NCBI RefSeq assembly: GCF_049856295.1
Contig: NZ_JBNDMZ010000005.1
Span: forward strand, 62,001-126,000
Source: JB111 sp049856295
Lineage (GTDB): Bacteria; Actinomycetota; Actinomycetes; Actinomycetales; Actinomycetaceae
DNA length: 64,000 bases
Reading direction: 5' to 3'
Part shown: positions 51,701 through 58,843 of the stretch, piece by piece
How the letters are laid out: each line of letters begins with the position of its first letter
Numbering within the stretch: the stretch's first letter is position 1
Translations under genes and position numbers: made by a program
The notes under the pieces: model-generated
What the model was told of the DNA's origin: nothing
The model's input: only the letters and a program-made list of their open reading frames with translations
Database searches by the model: none

Positions 51701-52329
51701 GCCGTGGCGATCAGGCCACGGACATCTACCTGTGCAACGGCTCCACCGCGTGCGGTTGCGCCGGTGCGGGTGGCTGCAACCTCCCGCTCCATGAACGCAA
51801 CCACCTCCGCAACCGCCGCATGATGCGCCTCGGCAATGAGCGCCTGCGTGCCCGCGTCCGCGACTGCCCACAGCACTGATGCGGACTTCGGGATTGAGAA
51901 CGTGAAGTCGTACCCAGCGACCGCGCGCCGCGTCCCCCGCCCCGCTTCTTCGGCTTCGATCTGCGCACCCGCCTCGGCACGCGAGGCCGGCCCGAGGCCG
52001 GGATCGAGCGCCGCGGCGCGCTCCTCGATGCGATCCGCCGCGGTCTTGTACGCGGGATACGCCAGTCCGAGCGGGTCGCCGGTGACAGGGTGCCGGCCCA
52101 TCCCGACAAGAAGCTGGAGTTGGGATTCGGAGACCTGATCGCCTTCCACGATCACCCCGCCCAGCGCTGCGACGCCCGCGCCGAGCCAGCGACCCGGCGG
52201 GCTGCCCGCCTCGGCGTAGTACCTCGTCAGCGGGGTCGAGAGTGAGCGGTCACCGTCGCCTGCGGCGACGGTGCGGAGCAGGTACTTGTAGCCGTCGCCG
52301 GCGCTCATCACGCGCATCGAAACGGTCAT
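48781..52329 (-). CDS. traA: MobF family relaxase/helicase (TraA-like)
   Basis: A 1,182-aa conjugative relaxase. The N-terminal TrwC-type relaxase domain begins MRVMSAGDGYKYLLRTVAAG, with TRYYAEAG as the likely nicking Tyr region and the metal-binding His triad in DPHLHTHVVISNK. A RecD2-like helicase follows, with Walker A VGPAGAGKTTAM and Walker B QLVIVDEASLAG, then VLLVGDYAQL and YAVTSYRAQG. The C-terminus is helical. It nicks oriT and unwinds DNA for transfer. The ATG at 52,329 is chosen; ATGs four and seven codons later are alternatives. No T4SS or coupling protein is seen nearby. Confidence 0.93.
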   Translation of the reverse strand: MTVSMRVMSAGDGYKYLLRTVAAGDGDRSLSTPLTRYYAEAGSPPGRWLGAGVAALGGVIVEGDQVSESQLQLLVGMGRHPVTGDPLGLAYPAYKTAADRIEERAAALDPGLGPASRAEAGAQIEAEEAGRGTRRAVAGYDFTFSIPKSASVLWAVADAGTQALIAEAHHAAVAEVVAFMEREVAATRTGATARGGAVAQVDVRGLIATAFDHYDSRAGDPHLHTHVVISNKVQTVLDGKWRSLDGRPMHAATVALSELHEAVFADHLTRSFGVFWESREMGRDRNPAWAVAAVPEELVAEFSSRSRHIEAEKNRLIAEYVDKHGRQPSTATIIKLRAQATLTTRPEKQVRSLADLTAEWRHRAGRILGTDATSWARIVAANDAPLLLRADDIPLDVIASHGQSVVEVVGEKRSTWRRWNLTAEAARQTMGYRFASTVDREAVVGLVVDAAEAASLRLTPPELATSPVAFRRPDGTSVFRPKHSTVFSSELLLAAEDRLLKRARMTTGPTVPLSTVERIATRPDREGRVLGDDQAAALVSVAVSGRVVDVLVGPAGAGKTTAMSASRRAWEAEHGPGSVVGLAPSAVAAQVLADDLGIATENTAKWWEIHQRTGQSFRTGQLVIVDEASLAGTLSLDRITALAAGAGAKVLLVGDYAQLQSVDAGGAFSLLVHDRYDAPELADIHRFTNSWEKTASLGLRHGRTEVIDTYLDHDRIQGGETEAMIDAAYTAWRADRQAGRATVLVTDSNESVLALNQRARTDLILDGTVHGTREAELHDGTRAAAGDTVITRRNDRRLRAGRSWVRNGDRWTVTDIRNDGSVTLRRVEHRRGGSVVLPADYAAEHLDLGYAVTSYRAQGITVDTSHVLVDSSMTRENLYVALTRGRDANLAYVTIDKPDDSHQGPHPGDNTDATAKSVLFGVLQHVGAELSAHETIAAEQDAWRNIGQLAAEYETIAAAAQRDRWANLVRASGLTDDDAGAAISSPAFGALTAELRRAEANHHDIEALLPRLVRARGFSDVDDIAAVLHYRVTRATARPAGSGRARKTPRLIAGLIPEATGTMSGELRQALTERRDLIETRADALLDAALIEGKGWAKALGAPPKDAKTAATWRGLARTVAAYRDRYGITDPTPLGAPAENDAQKIDAARASAALDRARDLARGPGEEPQRRPGQEPVRRSL

Positions 52330-52403
52330 ACACGTAGGTGTTCGCGGTACAACTGACGTAAGCATCACAGTGGCCGCAGGTCGCCGCCGATAAAGTTGGG
52401 AAG

Positions 52404-53285
52404 GTGAAGAACCCGGCCGCACGCATCGTCTTGTCGGTTGCTGCTGTTGTAGTGGTTGCGTTCGGGCTGTTCTCTGCCAGCGTCGCGATATGGGGCTCGT
52501 GGTGGCGGTTCCCCAACATGCCGACCGCCGAAGAATGGTCTGCCATATTCGGAGCGTCAGCTCTGGTTGCGTTGGGGTTCGCTTGGTATCAGATTCGTCA
52601 GGTGGATCAGTCGAACAAGGCGCTGATCGCATCGAACGAACTGGCGCGCCAGGTCAACGTCGAAGCCGTCCGACCGAGGGTCCAGGTCGCCCTGGAACCC
52701 ACTCGTTTCGTTCGAAAGAACCGCGGTGCACCGGCAGAGGGCACGCTTCATATCGCCGTACGAAACATCGGGGTGAGTCCGGCCCACGAGGTGCGGTTGC
52801 GCGTGAGCCCGCCGTTCACTTCCCTGGAGAAATTCTTCAAACCTGGAATGATGAACGCACATTTCGCTGAGGTCAACGAGACGTTCAGCGGCAACGTGAG
52901 CTTTCGTACGCTCAATCCGGGCAACACATACATCTGGTTCCTGGGTCAAGTACCTGAGTTGTTTGACGACGCGTCGGGAATCCCGCGCCGCTGGGAAGTC
53001 GAAGCCGAGTACACCGGAACGGCATCTCCAGAACCGTTCCACGAAACGTTTGTACTCGACCTCGACGTCGAGAAGCGCATCGAGTTGCCTATCGATCCAC
53101 TCGTGCGTATTGGCAAGGACATCGAGGCCGTCGGAAGCAAGCTCGAAGCAATCAAGGGCGTTGTTCCGAAGAAGCTCACGCTCAGCGACGATTCCTTCGA
53201 GGCACTTGGGAGGCGCAGCCGCGGGATACGATCTTCGGCGGTCGGTGCACGGCGAGCGCCATCTTGGCTGCGAAGACCCCGTTGA
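52404..53285 (+). CDS. Membrane-anchored protein of unknown function
   Basis: A 293-aa protein with two N-terminal membrane segments (residues about 8-30 and 48-66), a short helix, then a soluble domain of beta character (LHIAVRNIGVSPAHEVRLRV) resembling immunoglobulin-like folds. The C-terminus is rich in Arg/Ser and may be disordered. I do not recognise a family. The GTG start at 52,404 follows GGGAA at short distance. It is divergent from traA, with a 74-base gap. Confidence 0.6.
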   Translation: MKNPAARIVLSVAAVVVVAFGLFSASVAIWGSWWRFPNMPTAEEWSAIFGASALVALGFAWYQIRQVDQSNKALIASNELARQVNVEAVRPRVQVALEPTRFVRKNRGAPAEGTLHIAVRNIGVSPAHEVRLRVSPPFTSLEKFFKPGMMNAHFAEVNETFSGNVSFRTLNPGNTYIWFLGQVPELFDDASGIPRRWEVEAEYTGTASPEPFHETFVLDLDVEKRIELPIDPLVRIGKDIEAVGSKLEAIKGVVPKKLTLSDDSFEALGRRSRGIRSSAVGARRAPSWLRRPR

Positions 53286-53469
53286 CATCGAGGTGGTTGC
53301 GCGCGTAGCTCCTCAGGGACCTGTTCGGGTTGCAGACACAGGCTGAGGGTAGCGCCAAATGAGCCTCCAGTTGCGGCGGCAATCCGCGAGGTATTGCGCC
53401 CGCGGCCGCGTCCGGCTCCAAGTCGCTGGTCAACACGATCACCCTCCACGCCTTCGGTGGCCGAGCCGC

Positions 53470-54318
53470 TCAGCTACGGGTATGCGTTACGCGCCGGAGG
53501 TCATACAGCCGGAATGCTTCGCTCAGGGTCATGGTCGCCGCTGCGATAGCAGGGCCGACATCGTTGTCGAGGTCTCCGCGTAGCCGCACGATCGAACCGC
53601 CCGACTCCTCGCGTACGACCTCATTTCGGTCGAGTCGCATGACGCCGAAATGATATTGCGCGTGGGCAGCCGCGCTGCCTGATCGCCAGATTGCCTGCGT
53701 CGCACCGATGAGCAGGTCGTCATCGACGCCGTGCATGTGCTGTGCGACCCAGTCGATCGCCCCGGTCTGATGGAACCGAATCTTCGTGACGTCCTCTCGC
53801 AGGCCGAGCGCAGTCGCGACCTTCTGCAAGCTGGCTTGCCGCTCGCGCAGTTGCTCCAGGAGGCCCGTACGAACCTCCTCAGGTTTGCCTTCCGGGATCT
53901 GCATATCGCGGCAGGATGTGACCTGAACACGAAGGTCGTCGGCGCGGAGCCTGAGCGCCCGCTCGCGACGTTCTTGCCGCGTTGGCGGTGCGAGGACCCA
54001 CACCGCGTTCACCGCCGCGACGAACGCGGTCCGCGCAACGGTCATGTAGGCCGTCGGGTACATCGTGCTTGTTGCCCGCATGGCATCGATCGCGAAATCC
54101 AAGTGCTCGGAGGAGATGCACATCGAGTACCAGACGGGGTTCTCGACACTCAATCCGTCGACGGAGTCAGCTGCGAGCGAGCTTCCAGGCTCGGGCGACA
54201 TCGGATTCTCTGCACGCTTACGCCAGGCATCGACCGCTTCCGAGATGCGGTCCAGACGCCTAAGCCACTCATTGTTCTCGGGCGGTGGAGGCTGCCGCCC
54301 GGGTCGCCGCTTCGTCAT
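53470..54318 (-). CDS. Protein of unknown function (helical)
   Basis: A 282-aa soluble, mainly helical protein starting MTKRRPGRQPPPPENNEWLR, with a long charged helix (QERRERALRLRADDLRVQV) and a later HMHGVDDDLLIGATQAIWRS then SAAAHAQYHFG. The late His/Trp segment is like those of several uncharacterised island proteins, but I cannot name a family. It stands alone on the minus strand between the membrane protein and the methylase gene. Confidence 0.65.
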   Translation of the reverse strand: MTKRRPGRQPPPPENNEWLRRLDRISEAVDAWRKRAENPMSPEPGSSLAADSVDGLSVENPVWYSMCISSEHLDFAIDAMRATSTMYPTAYMTVARTAFVAAVNAVWVLAPPTRQERRERALRLRADDLRVQVTSCRDMQIPEGKPEEVRTGLLEQLRERQASLQKVATALGLREDVTKIRFHQTGAIDWVAQHMHGVDDDLLIGATQAIWRSGSAAAHAQYHFGVMRLDRNEVVREESGGSIVRLRGDLDNDVGPAIAAATMTLSEAFRLYDLRRVTHTRS

Positions 54319-54543
54319 AGCCGCACCATATCTCCGTTCCCACGCGCACCTTCGCGACCCGCTCTACCGCGACCTGCAAGACGCGTGGTAACTCCGAGGG
54401 GCGGTCGGAACGACCTGCATGAGCGGTGACGGTTCGACCGGCTCAGGATGGTCGATGGGGGGCGAGCACCTGGCAGGTGACCAGCCTGGTGTCGAGTTCG
54501 CGAGTGGACCACGGCCAGGGATCACGAACCTGTCGGAGTCCTG

Positions 54544-55614
54544 ATGCGCCAGCCGAACAACGATCACCGTCTGCGGGTCGGGTCACTGTTCTCCGGGTAT
54601 GGCGGTCTCGACCTCGCCGTCGAGGAAGTCTTCGACGCCCGCACGATCTGGTTCTCCGAAATCAACGAACCTGTTGCCCGTGTCTTCGCCCACCATTGGC
54701 CCGACGCTCCGAACCTCGGCGACATCACCACGATCGACTGGCAGACCGTCGAGCCAGTCGATGTGCTCTGCGGCGGGTTCCCTTGTCAGGACGTCTCCAC
54801 GGTTGGCAAGATGGCCGGCCTTGCCCCCGGTACCCGATCCGGTCTCTGGGCACACATGGCGACCGCGATCGAGAAGCTGCAACCAGAGTGGGTCGTCATC
54901 GAGAACGTACGCGGCCTGCTTACCGCAACCGCGTCCCGCCCGGCCCCGGAAGGAGACGACGATGGACGACGCAACCCCGAACCTGAAACCCCCGCAGGTG
55001 CAACCCTTCGCGGTGTGGAGCCCGACCCGTGGGGTCTGGGAGACCAGCCAGCCCGACCTCTACGGGCACTTGGCGCCGTACTCGGAGACCTGGCCGACCT
55101 CCGGTATGATGCGAGATGGATCGGCCTACCCGCGTCCGCAATCGGCGCACCACACCCCCGGTTCCGCATCTTCATCCTCGCGAACCGTACTGTTCCGAAC
55201 GCCGCTCGCCTCCGACTCCGCCAGGGGCGGGGAGACTCTGGATCTGGTGAAGGCCAGGCGTGGCACGATCGCCCTAAGCCATCAGGTGATAGACCTCGCG
55301 ACCAGGCGCAGTCGTCGGTCGTCGGAGGCAACCTTCGCGCTGATCGCCGAGTTTTTCGGCAGTGGGGACGATACGGCCCAGCCATCTTCCGATGGGAACG
55401 AATCATGGGACGAGTAGCGCCGGCGCCGACAGTACTGAACGACAGAACCGGACCACGCCCCGCCCCAGCGTTTGTGGAGTGGATCATGGGCCTGGACGCT
55501 GGTTGGGTGACCGACCCCGCGCTTGCGCTCACGCAATCGCAGCAACTTGCGGCGTTAGGTAATGGCGTCTTGCCAAAGCAGGCCGAAGCTGCCCTCCGAG
55601 CGCTGATCGGATGA
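54544..55614 (+). CDS. Phage-type DNA cytosine-5 methyltransferase
   Basis: A 356-aa m5C methylase: AdoMet motif I GSLFSGYGGLDLAVEE, catalytic Cys in GGFPCQDVS, ENV motif VIENVRGLL, motif VIII RFRIFILAN and motif X ALGNGVLPKQ. The variable target region (about residues 140-300) is low in recognisable structure, because a second gene is encoded within it in another frame. No partner nuclease is adjacent, so it is probably an orphan methylase protecting the element. The ATG has a GGAG ribosome binding site nine bases upstream. Confidence 0.9.
   Translation: MRQPNNDHRLRVGSLFSGYGGLDLAVEEVFDARTIWFSEINEPVARVFAHHWPDAPNLGDITTIDWQTVEPVDVLCGGFPCQDVSTVGKMAGLAPGTRSGLWAHMATAIEKLQPEWVVIENVRGLLTATASRPAPEGDDDGRRNPEPETPAGATLRGVEPDPWGLGDQPARPLRALGAVLGDLADLRYDARWIGLPASAIGAPHPRFRIFILANRTVPNAARLRLRQGRGDSGSGEGQAWHDRPKPSGDRPRDQAQSSVVGGNLRADRRVFRQWGRYGPAIFRWERIMGRVAPAPTVLNDRTGPRPAPAFVEWIMGLDAGWVTDPALALTQSQQLAALGNGVLPKQAEAALRALIG
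54962..55417 (+). CDS. Embedded gene overlapping the m5C methylase in another frame
   Basis: A 151-aa frame lies wholly inside the methylase gene, shifted by one base. It starts with ATG after AAGGAG at ideal spacing and reads MDDATPNLKPPQVQPFAVWS, later YSETWPTSGMMRDGSAYPRP and TPLASDSARGGETLD. Proteins with TWPTSGM and LxTPxASDxxRGG segments recur inside cytosine methylase genes of actinophages and actinobacterial elements, so it is likely translated. Function unknown. Confidence 0.6.
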   Translation: MDDATPNLKPPQVQPFAVWSPTRGVWETSQPDLYGHLAPYSETWPTSGMMRDGSAYPRPQSAHHTPGSASSSSRTVLFRTPLASDSARGGETLDLVKARRGTIALSHQVIDLATRRSRRSSEATFALIAEFFGSGDDTAQPSSDGNESWDE

Positions 55615-55684
55615 CAGCAGGGCGAATTGTCAAAGCAGCATGTATGCCTTGGTCGGAAATGGCGCGACGATGGGTCGGCGGTAG

Positions 55685-55966
55685 GTGGCGACGATCACAG
55701 TCTGGGACCATACAACGACAAGTTCCGAGCGGTGGTGGGCGGGCCTCGACTGCGGGCTCATTCGGAGCGCGTGGTGGCCTGTCGTCGCAGCAGTGACCCA
55801 CACGGCAATCGGTGGGGTTGTTTCGCGATTCGTCGTGGCGATCGTCGTTACCGCCATCGTTGCGGCGTTGCTCGTTGCGCTTCGCGCGCAAGCCTCCGAC
55901 ACTGCCTCTCAAGTAGCCGAGAAGTGGGCTGAGTTGTGCTCCATTGACCGACTCGCGGATCTGTGA
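55685..55966 (+). CDS. Possible small membrane protein
   Basis: A 93-aa frame with one clear membrane segment (FVVAIVVTAIVAALLVAL) and a charged C-terminal helix. The GTG start has only a weak ribosome binding site. A competing frame overlaps at 55,627-55,932 but encodes Arg/Cys/His-rich sequence and is less likely. The gap after it, to 56,078, shows no gene. Confidence 0.4.
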   Translation: MATITVWDHTTTSSERWWAGLDCGLIRSAWWPVVAAVTHTAIGGVVSRFVVAIVVTAIVAALLVALRAQASDTASQVAEKWAELCSIDRLADL

Positions 55967-56078
55967 AGCGAGACTTGATCGACGACTGCCATCAGCGCCA
56001 CAGAGACACCTAATGGTGTCAGCAGCGCGTGTGGAAAACCGCCGATCAGGCGGGAGGCTTGTATGAGTTCCGTTTGGA

Positions 56079-56663
56079 GTGCTATACCGCGGCGAAAGCC
56101 TCAGCGACGATCACCGTGTGACTCCTGCAGATTCCTCCGCTCCTCCTCGTCCCTTTCATACCTCAAGGGCCGTTGACAAGGTTCCTCGCTGGGGATATGT
56201 GTCGCACGCGGTCGGCCGGTACGGTGCATCGTACTCGCGGCTGGTGGTTTATCCACCGAATGCGGACGAACGAACGCGACGGTTCGCGGAGGCTTGTCGT
56301 CTTTTCGTGCCGATTGCCGCTGGCGGCGGCCTGGTGGTGGGGCTTCTGCTGGCAGGAGTAGGCGCCCCCTTGGGGGCTAGTGCGTTGCTAATCGCAGGTG
56401 TCCTGCTCCCAGTGGGCGGCTATCTCGCTCTTCGTTCAGCTCCGGTGCGCCGATGCTCCGTCATGCTCTGGTCCTCGTGCTTTGCTTTTCACCCTGACGC
56501 GCGGGACGCGGAACGAGAAGAGGGTCTGTTGCTTTTTTCGCGGGTGCTCGAGGGCGCATCGCGATCGTTACGCCGTGGCGAGATGTCATCGGCGTCTTTC
56601 TACCGCGTATGGCAGGCGATCTACGATGAAGTAGCCGAGATGAACGCTTCCCGGATCGAGTAG
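56079..56663 (+). CDS. DUF6611-like membrane protein
   Basis: A 194-aa protein with the segment WGYVSHAVGRYGASYSRLVV followed by YPP, typical of DUF6611 proteins common in actinobacterial mobile elements. Two membrane segments (LFVPIAAGGGLVVGLLLAGV and the following ALLIAGVLLPVGGYLAL) and a helical cytoplasmic tail follow. Function unknown. The GTG at 56,079 is chosen; GTG at 56,119 would remove 13 poorly supported residues. Confidence 0.65.
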   Translation: MLYRGESLSDDHRVTPADSSAPPRPFHTSRAVDKVPRWGYVSHAVGRYGASYSRLVVYPPNADERTRRFAEACRLFVPIAAGGGLVVGLLLAGVGAPLGASALLIAGVLLPVGGYLALRSAPVRRCSVMLWSSCFAFHPDARDAEREEGLLLFSRVLEGASRSLRRGEMSSASFYRVWQAIYDEVAEMNASRIE

Positions 56664-56690
56664 GCCGAAGAAGCACGCGCATGGATACGT

Positions 56691-57305
56691 TTAGCTGAGA
56701 GCTTCGGATACGACGTCGCGGATCGAGCTTTGCACGATCTCTGACCACTTCAGAAGGAAGCTTCCCTCGATTGGGTTGTCGCGGAGTCTTTCGCAGATGC
56801 GATCTCGCAGCACAGTGGGGTCTGCTGTCCTATCGAGGACGATCGCGGTGACGCACACTGACCGGCCCGCGGTCATCTCGATGTCTGCGTGGATGCGGGT
56901 GATCGCAGATGACGCCAGCCTGGCCAGGCGTTGGGTGTGCTGGGGTGCGCCCGTGTCGAGGACGAAGAGCAGGTGGCTCAGACGGGGGAGCTGCTCGCCG
57001 AGGATGCGCGCGAGGTTCCGCTCATCCTTGAGCCGGCTGCGCATCTTCGCTGGAGATGCCGTGTCCGCCGTGGGGAGGTGGATGCATCCGACTACACCGC
57101 GTATCCGTTCGGGTACGAAGTTCGCTTGCGATGCGGGTGGGTGATTGAGCGTGCCGGTGGTCGCGATGAGGTCGTGCAGAGCAGGGTGCTCGTCGCCGCG
57201 GACGAGTATCGTCGGTACCGATCGAGCACTCTCAGCCGTGTTGGCGTCGGCCTCCGTGTGCCTGTCACATGGGGGCCGTGTTATTTCATGCACCGCGCGC
57301 CCCAT
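56691..57305 (-). CDS. Third gene of an unknown three-gene operon
   Basis: A 204-aa soluble protein. Recognisable parts are VRGDEHPALHDLIATTGTLN, MRSRLKDERNLARILGEQLP and LSHLLFVLDTGAPQHTQRLA. No family is recognised. The ATG at 57,305 overlaps the end of the upstream gene by 25 bases; a GTG at 57,293 is also possible. The frame is open further up to 57,383. Base composition is less GC-rich than the core genome. Confidence 0.55.
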   Translation of the reverse strand: MGRAVHEITRPPCDRHTEADANTAESARSVPTILVRGDEHPALHDLIATTGTLNHPPASQANFVPERIRGVVGCIHLPTADTASPAKMRSRLKDERNLARILGEQLPRLSHLLFVLDTGAPQHTQRLARLASSAITRIHADIEMTAGRSVCVTAIVLDRTADPTVLRDRICERLRDNPIEGSFLLKWSEIVQSSIRDVVSEALS

Positions 57306-57826
57306 GTGGTGTCGTCGACATCTCCGGTTCGGGCCGTCGAGGTGTGCGGTCGCACTTGACTCAAAGCGACTGTCGACGCGCATCGGAACGCGATCACGGC
57401 CCCGGGTTCCGTGCCGGCTGGGATCCGAACATCAATGGATACCTGGTCTGCGCCGGTGACAGTGACGGTTCGCGTCTTCTTCGGTGGACGGGCGCCCACG
57501 ATGTGGGTCTGCGTGATCACGGAGGCGATCTCCTGGAGGCTCGCGTCGATGGTGATCTCCCGGCGATGTCCGTGTGGTTCGCCGGAAACGGCCGTGACGC
57601 GCGTGAGTACCCATGTGAAGTGAGTATCGCGCTGTCTGATGTCCACGGCGGACGTGACGAGCACGCTGGGGGTTCCACGCGATGACGCCAGTTGTGCCAA
57701 CGACCGGCCGGTGACCACCACATCATCTGCAGTGACGACGGCTCTCCTGTCTCGGCGGTGGATGTCTCGCGCTTGCGCTGCGTGGCGAAGTGCGCGAGCA
57801 CTCAGGATGCTGTGAAGGAGGCTCAT
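57281..57826 (-). CDS. Unknown protein, paralogue of the next gene
   Basis: A 181-aa protein starting MSLLHSILSARALRHAAQAR. It contains TADDVVVTGRSLAQLASSRG followed by TPSVLV, matching the TDDVTVSGISLRQYVDLCGT / PCVLT block of the neighbouring gene, so the pair arose by duplication. The ATG has GGAGAAGAG before it and overlaps the upstream stop by four bases. No known domain. Confidence 0.65.
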   Translation of the reverse strand: MSLLHSILSARALRHAAQARDIHRRDRRAVVTADDVVVTGRSLAQLASSRGTPSVLVTSAVDIRQRDTHFTWVLTRVTAVSGEPHGHRREITIDASLQEIASVITQTHIVGARPPKKTRTVTVTGADQVSIDVRIPAGTEPGAVIAFRCASTVALSQVRPHTSTARTGDVDDTTWGARCMK

Positions 57827-58383
57827 GAAAGCTCTTCTCCAGTCTCCGAGACGGTGCCGCTGCTTCGAAGCTCTGTTGCGTGGCTGGGGCGGAGCTGGGC
57901 GAGGGAGATCGAGCTGCGGGATGGGACGGCGAGGAGGTCACCGGCATGGAGGTCGCTCGGCAGTGCAGCAACCGGGTAGGGCAACGCCGGCGCGCCGAGC
58001 TCTCCCGGGATGAGTTCGAACGATTGCAGACGTGCGATGGATACCCGCCCGATCAGACGGCACTCGCTCCAGCAGGCGTCAAGGTTAGTGCCCCAGGAAT
58101 CCGTCAGCGCGATCGCGCGATGCTCCGGCGTGTCGACGATGACCGTGATCTTCATGGCCACCACAGTCCTGGTTCCCGTCAACTCCGGGTGACGCGAGTC
58201 CAGGATGGGATCGTCGCCAGTGAGCACGCACGGCGTTCCGCAGAGGTCGACGTACTGGCGCAGCGAGATTCCACTCACAGTGACATCGTCGGTGGTTGCT
58301 TCGGTGTGCGCGGGCCACTCGGCAAGAGCTATCGGGGTGGGAAGGCTTCGCCGGAGGGTGGGGAGTATCTCAGTCAGGGTCAC
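57823..58383 (-). CDS. Unknown protein, first gene of the paralogous pair
   Basis: A 186-aa protein starting with GTG (TLTEILPTLRRSLPTPIALA). It shares the DDVxVxGxSLxQ...GTPxVL block and a later TRTVVAMKITVIVDTPEHR segment with the next gene, which has TRVTAVSGEP at that place. The C-terminal Ser/Gly-rich end differs. It begins the minus-strand operon that ends at 56,691 and is divergent from kdp. Confidence 0.65.
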   Translation of the reverse strand: MTLTEILPTLRRSLPTPIALAEWPAHTEATTDDVTVSGISLRQYVDLCGTPCVLTGDDPILDSRHPELTGTRTVVAMKITVIVDTPEHRAIALTDSWGTNLDACWSECRLIGRVSIARLQSFELIPGELGAPALPYPVAALPSDLHAGDLLAVPSRSSISLAQLRPSHATELRSSGTVSETGEELS

Positions 58384-58427
58384 TCTTCCGTCTTAGGACG
58401 CGTAGGGGGTTGTGCGGAAGGAGCGTA

Positions 58428-58567
58428 AACGGAACCCATACGGCGATCGCCCAAATCCTTACGGTCACCGCCGCCGGCCCGGGTACACAACGGTGACGGC
58501 CCTGCTTCTGGACGCCCTGGTGTAAGGGGAGCGTTAGGTTCCCGTGCCTTCCTGTATGGGTTCCGTT
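58428..58567. promoter_or_regulatory. Inverted-repeat region upstream of the kdp operon
   Basis: The sequence AACGGAACCCATAC plus GG after one base at 58,428-58,443 recurs inverted at 58,551-58,567, about 107 bases apart. Between them is a smaller inverted pair, CGGTCACCG at about 58,469 and CGGTGACGG at about 58,490. No gene is seen between 58,384 and 58,661. The arrangement could be an operator region for the divergent operons or a structured leader of kdp. Confidence 0.5.
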
Positions 58568-58661
58568 AGGGCCCCGTTTTTGCGGTGTCAGGAGGTGTTT
58601 GATCGGGAGTTGCGCTTGGAATTGGGCGTGCGGCTGCGGTCTTGCTGTCGCTGTTCTCCGA

Positions 58662-58757
58662 ATGGAGTTTGTTGTGCTTGACATTGTCTACGTGCTGGGC
58701 GTGATCGTCCTGTTCGTAGTCGTTGGCTTGGTCGGGAAGGCGGTGGAGAAGCTGTGA
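58662..58757 (+). CDS. 31-aa single-span protein coupled to KdpF
   Basis: A short frame reads MEFVVLDIVYVLGVIVLFVV and ends GKAVEKL, one membrane helix with a basic end. Its TGA overlaps the KdpF GTG (GTGA), so it is translated with the Kdp pump. It resembles KdpF in size and topology and may be a second tiny Kdp subunit. No homologue was checked. Confidence 0.6.
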   Translation: MEFVVLDIVYVLGVIVLFVVVGLVGKAVEKL

Positions 58758-58843
58758 TCGTGTTCGAGTTTCTTGCTGCTGCTCTCGGGGTCGCGGCTGT
58801 GTTCTATCTCGTGTTCGCTCTCGTGAAGCCGGAGCGTTTCTGA
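58754..58843 (+). CDS. kdpF: Potassium-transporting ATPase small subunit KdpF
   Basis: A 29-aa single-span lipid-like stabiliser of KdpABC. It reads IVFEFLAAALGVAAVFYLVF and ends ALVKPERF, the typical KdpF end. Its stop shares a base with the kdpA start (TGATG). Confidence 0.9.
   Translation: MIVFEFLAAALGVAAVFYLVFALVKPERF

Noticed and set aside
55627..55932. 101-codon plus-strand frame after the methylase
   Set aside because: Arg/His/Cys-rich sequence without structure; it overlaps a more plausible small membrane protein frame.
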